From an uncultured Lachnospiraceae bacterium (GTDB taxonomy: Bacteria > Bacillota > Clostridia > Lachnospirales > Lachnospiraceae): a stretch of DNA of 9,741 nucleotides. The translations under genes were made by a program, and so were the position numbers. The notes under the pieces are model-generated. The model was not told where the DNA came from. It was given only the letters and a program-made list of their open reading frames with translations, and searched no databases. This document shows, piece after piece, positions 7,370 to 9,741 of the stretch. The stretch is taken from positions 1-9,741 of the forward strand of contig CACZQT010000199.1 of NCBI GenBank assembly GCA_902783295.1, read 5' to 3'. Position 1 is the first letter of the stretch. Every line of letters begins with the position of its first letter.

Positions 7370-7376
7370 CTCCTTT
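7370..7376 (-). promoter_or_regulatory. Shine-Dalgarno for the GTG start of galK
   Basis: AAAGGAG on the minus strand ends six bases before the GTG at 7361-7363. No in-frame ATG is better placed, so the rarer GTG initiation codon is well supported. Confidence 0.8.
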
Positions 7377-7420
7377 ATACATTACGGGTAAAGACAAGGT
7401 TGAATCAACGTTTCCCTTTC

Positions 7421-7441
7421 AAGAACGCCAGCGGCATTCTT
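7421..7441 (-). other. Hairpin in the galK leader
   Basis: On the galK transcript AAGAATGCC pairs with GGCGTTCTT around a GCT loop, nine pairs including one G-U. It is not followed by a U-run, so it is not an intrinsic terminator. A further small palindrome, GTTGA-N-TCAAC (7399-7409), lies between it and the Shine-Dalgarno. Next to that is an AACGTT core of the CG-centred kind seen in LacI/GalR-family operators. A regulatory role for any of these is speculative. Confidence 0.4.
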
Positions 7442-7515
7442 ACTGCGGCGCTCACGGTACAAAGCACCTTCTTCTGTGTGCGCCAGCGATCCGCCGGAGG
7501 CTTAAAAACACTTTT

Positions 7516-7544
7516 AATATAGCATTTTTCACGATACAGGTAAA
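7516..7544 (-). promoter_or_regulatory. Sigma-A promoter of galK
   Basis: On the minus strand TTTACC (7544-7539) and TATATT (7521-7516) are separated by 17 bases. A TGC directly before the -10 gives an extended -10. Transcription would begin near 7508 and leave a leader of about 145 bases before the GTG start of galK. Confidence 0.6.
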
Positions 7545-7551
7545 TCGTTTC

Positions 7552-7580
7552 TTGTGTTCGACTGTCTGGTATAGTATACT
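7552..7580 (+). promoter_or_regulatory. Sigma-A promoter of the cca operon
   Basis: TTGTGT (7552-7557) and TATACT (7575-7580) have 17-base spacing. An overlapping extended -10, TGGTATAGT (7567-7575), is an alternative. The -35 elements of this promoter and the divergent galK promoter are only seven bases apart, so the two polymerases cannot bind freely at once. Confidence 0.6.
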
Positions 7581-7609
7581 GAGTCTGTATGTGCAAAAAT
7601 AAAACGACC

Positions 7610-7626
7610 GGCACCTGTGAAGTGCC
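7610..7626 (+). other. Small hairpin in the cca leader
   Basis: GGCAC (7610-7614) can pair with GTGCC (7622-7626) around a seven-base loop. It ends 15 bases before the cca start, whose Shine-Dalgarno (GAAAGAG, 7629-7635) is weak for this organism. The stem could modulate initiation, but five pairs is little evidence. Confidence 0.3.
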
Positions 7627-7641
7627 TCGAAAGAGAAAAGC

Positions 7642-8964
7642 ATGACCCCATTCATTTCTGTTCCGGCAGCTGCCGGAAAGATATTATCGGTTTTAAACGA
7701 AGCCGGCCACGAGGCTTATGTCGTGGGAGGCTGTGTCAGGGATGCACTGCTGGGACGTACTCCCGGTGACTGGGACATTACCACTTCCGCCTCTCCTCAG
7801 GAAGTCAAAGCCCTGTTCCGCCGCACGGTGGATACCGGCATACAGCACGGCACTGTCACCGTACTGCTGGGCGGAAGCGCTTATGAGGTAACGACGTACC
7901 GGCTGGACGGTATCTATGAAGACGGCCGGCATCCGAAAGAAGTGACATTCACCCGTTCTCTGGCGGAGGATTTACGGCGCCGGGACTTCACTATCAATGC
8001 CATGGCCTATCACCCGGAAGAAGGACTGACAGATCTTTTCGGAGGGCTGGAGGATCTGAGCCGGCGGCTGATCCGGGCTGTCGGCGTACCGGCAGATCGT
8101 TTCCAGGAGGACGCTCTGCGCATCCTGCGTGCGGTCCGCTTCTCTGCCCAGCTTGATTTCGAGATTGAGAAAGAAACCCTGGCCGCTGTCCGGGACTTTG
8201 CTCCCAGGCTGGACCTGATCAGCCAGGAACGGATCCGGACCGAACTGGATAAGCTGCTCTGTTCGGATCACCCGGAAAAATTCCGCCTGCTGCAGAAAAC
8301 CGGAATCTCAGCCCGCCTGCTTCCGGAATTTGACGGGATGTTGGAGATGCCGCAGAACAACCCCTGGCACAGCTATTCGGTCGGCGAACACACCCTGATG
8401 GTCATGCAGAACGTTCCCGCAGAAAGAAGCCTGCGGTGGGCGGCTCTGCTCCACGATGTGGGGAAGCTGTTCACCCGAACGACCGATGAGAACGGCGTCG
8501 ACCATTTTTACGGACATGCTGCCCAAAGCGCCGTATTTGCGGAGTCTTTTCTCCGGAATCTCCGTTTTGACAATCATACGATCAGCGAAGTTTCTCTTCT
8601 GGTGCGCTGGCACGATTCCCATTTTGACGGAACCTCCGTGAATACACGGCGGGTGATCGCCCGTGTCGGAAAAGAGCATTTTCCGGACCTGCTTGCCATT
8701 GCCAGAGCGGATGCCCTGGCCAAAAGCCCTTACGCGCAGGAACAGCTTCTGCCGGTATATGACCGGGCAGAGCAGCAGTACCGGGAAATCCTGGCTGCCG
8801 GAGAATGCACGAGCCTGAAAGAGCTTGCCATCGGAGGGAAGGATCTGATCGGCGCCGGTATACAGCCCGGTCCGCAGATCGGTGAAACCCTGAACCGGCT
8901 TCTGAAGCTTGTGATCGACCACCCCGAGTGGAATACCCGGGAAGAACTGTTATCGCGGTTATAA
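7642..8964 (+). CDS. cca: CCA-adding tRNA nucleotidyltransferase with HD domain
   Basis: A 440-residue class II nucleotidyltransferase that builds or repairs the 3'-CCA end of tRNA without a nucleic-acid template. Motif A is GGCVRDALLG (29-38) followed by the metal-binding Asp43 and Asp45 in DWD. RRDFTINAMA (113-122) is motif B. EDALR (156-160) matches the EDxxR motif that selects C and A by pairing with the incoming base. Thus full CCA addition is likelier than poly(A) synthesis. The C-terminal half carries an HD phosphohydrolase-type domain (His250, HD at 271-272, further His at 288, 292 and 324), as in E. coli Cca, which has phosphatase and 2',3'-cyclic phosphodiesterase activity. Whether this one is active is not shown. 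It starts at the ATG at 7642 behind its own promoter and is followed after 24 bases by the CARF-like gene with no terminator between them. Confidence 0.95.
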   Translation: MTPFISVPAAAGKILSVLNEAGHEAYVVGGCVRDALLGRTPGDWDITTSASPQEVKALFRRTVDTGIQHGTVTVLLGGSAYEVTTYRLDGIYEDGRHPKEVTFTRSLAEDLRRRDFTINAMAYHPEEGLTDLFGGLEDLSRRLIRAVGVPADRFQEDALRILRAVRFSAQLDFEIEKETLAAVRDFAPRLDLISQERIRTELDKLLCSDHPEKFRLLQKTGISARLLPEFDGMLEMPQNNPWHSYSVGEHTLMVMQNVPAERSLRWAALLHDVGKLFTRTTDENGVDHFYGHAAQSAVFAESFLRNLRFDNHTISEVSLLVRWHDSHFDGTSVNTRRVIARVGKEHFPDLLAIARADALAKSPYAQEQLLPVYDRAEQQYREILAAGECTSLKELAIGGKDLIGAGIQPGPQIGETLNRLLKLVIDHPEWNTREELLSRL

Positions 8965-8988
8965 ATCTGAATATCCCTGGTGATGCTT

Positions 8989-9741
8989 ATGAAAACTCTG
9001 ATTGAACTGTATGACGACCGTCCGATCGAAAATGTTTTAGGCACAGAGATGTTTCATCCGGAGGAAACCATCCTGATCTGCCCGCCCGAAGTAGAGCGGG
9101 ACCAGGCTCTGAAGCGTTCTCTCAGGAACTATTTCGAGCACCGGAAATGCCCGGTGAAACTGACCTTTGTGGCTGCCAGCCTGCTGGATTCCGTAAAGGT
9201 AGCCCGTACGATCCGGGAAGTCCTGGACAGCCGGGAAGACTGTGCAATTGATATTGCCGGCGGTACGGATGCCTCTCTCTTCGCGGCAGGAATGGTTTCG
9301 GGAGATATTCCGGTCTTTACCTACAGCCGCAAAAAGAACAGTTTTTTCGAAATCAAAAATGCCCCTTTTGCCCGGGCACTTCCCTGCACGATCCGTCTGG
9401 ATGCCGAAAGCTGCTTCCTGATGGCCGGAGGCACCCTGCTGCCGGGCCGGGCTGACAATCAGGAGCTGAAGGAGCGGCTGCCGGATATTGGCCGCCTGTT
9501 CTCCGTTTATTCGGAACATCGAAGGATATGGAACCGGCAGATCAGTTACATCCAGAGGATATCCTCCTCGGAACCCGGTGTTCTGGATGCAGAAGGAAAC
9601 CTCACGGAAAAGGCGGACAATGGACATGTTACTGCGGAACCGGCTCTTTTCCGGTCTCTGGAAAAAGCCGGTCTGATTCAGAATCTGCAGATCGGAGAAA
9701 GTACAATCCGCTTCCGCTTCCCGGACGAAACCGTCCGTTTC
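8989..9741 (+). CDS. CARF-domain protein of the DUF1887 / Card1-like type, 3' end cut by the window
   Basis: The frame is open for 251 codons and leaves the window without a stop. Residues 1-150 fit a Rossmann-like CARF domain. They start with TLIELYDDRPIENVLG and ..HPEETILICPP, and continue through a long helix to DIAGGTDASLFAAG (88-101), where DUF1887 proteins carry the TGGT-type ligand loop, then a strand IPVFTYSRKKNSFFEI. Residues about 205-251 (LFRSLEKAGLIQNLQ, then TIRFRFPDETVRF) resemble the winged-helix part of VC1899 and Card1, just before the PD-(D/E)xK nuclease domain. That nuclease domain would lie beyond the window. Known members bind cyclic tetra-adenylate made by type III CRISPR Cas10 and then cut nucleic acids. 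No CRISPR locus is seen here. ATG 8983 is a second possible start two codons upstream; both have only a weak GGTG. It is probably co-transcribed with cca. The family call rests on remembered family patterns, without alignment. Confidence 0.72.
   Translation, partial: MKTLIELYDDRPIENVLGTEMFHPEETILICPPEVERDQALKRSLRNYFEHRKCPVKLTFVAASLLDSVKVARTIREVLDSREDCAIDIAGGTDASLFAAGMVSGDIPVFTYSRKKNSFFEIKNAPFARALPCTIRLDAESCFLMAGGTLLPGRADNQELKERLPDIGRLFSVYSEHRRIWNRQISYIQRISSSEPGVLDAEGNLTEKADNGHVTAEPALFRSLEKAGLIQNLQIGESTIRFRFPDETVRF

Noticed and set aside
1..9741. CRISPR array, tRNA gene or insertion sequence
   Set aside because: No regularly spaced repeat with spacers, no cloverleaf candidate in the short gaps, and no transposase frame were found, despite the CARF-like gene at the right edge.

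Overview
The window carries six genes from a moderately GC-rich bacterium. It is most likely an anaerobic, gut- or rumen-type member of the Clostridia (Bacillota). That rests on the CsoR subtype with an N-terminal CxxC, strong AGGAGG-like ribosome binding sites, a 661-residue UvrB of Bacillota length, and a cytosolic BspA-type leucine-rich-repeat protein. A genus cannot be named from this sequence alone.

Layout. Positions 27-3058 (+) form a copper-resistance operon: csoR (copper-sensing repressor) followed 44 bases later by copA (Cu+-exporting P1B ATPase). CopA ends in a second heavy-metal-associated domain that looks like a fused CopZ chaperone. An in-frame ATG with its own Shine-Dalgarno lies just before that domain, so one message could give both the pump-chaperone fusion and free CopZ. 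A perfect palindromic hairpin followed by T-rich sequence (3065-3110) separates copA from the convergent uvrB (3110-5095, -), the damage-recognition helicase of nucleotide excision repair. Divergent from uvrB is a 289-residue cytosolic LRR_5 protein with an ankyrin-like tail (5235-6104, +). It converges on galK, galactokinase (6182-7363, -), which has no other Leloir gene beside it here.

The 278-base gap between galK and the next gene holds two recognisable back-to-back sigma-A-type promoters. One serves galK with a leader of about 145 bases. The other serves cca, the CCA-adding tRNA nucleotidyltransferase with an HD domain (7642-8964, +). Only 24 bases after cca comes an open reading frame that runs off the right edge (8989-9741, +). 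Its N-terminal CARF-like fold and following winged-helix-like segment resemble the DUF1887 / Card1-Can2 / VC1899 family of cyclic-oligoadenylate-responsive nucleases. No cas gene or CRISPR array is visible in the window.

Most of this is ordinary housekeeping. The points that merit attention are the apparently CRISPR-independent CARF protein in a probable operon with cca, the CopA-CopZ fusion with an internal start and an 18-bp repeat linker, and the near-perfect palindrome after copA, which may be one copy of a dispersed REP-like element.
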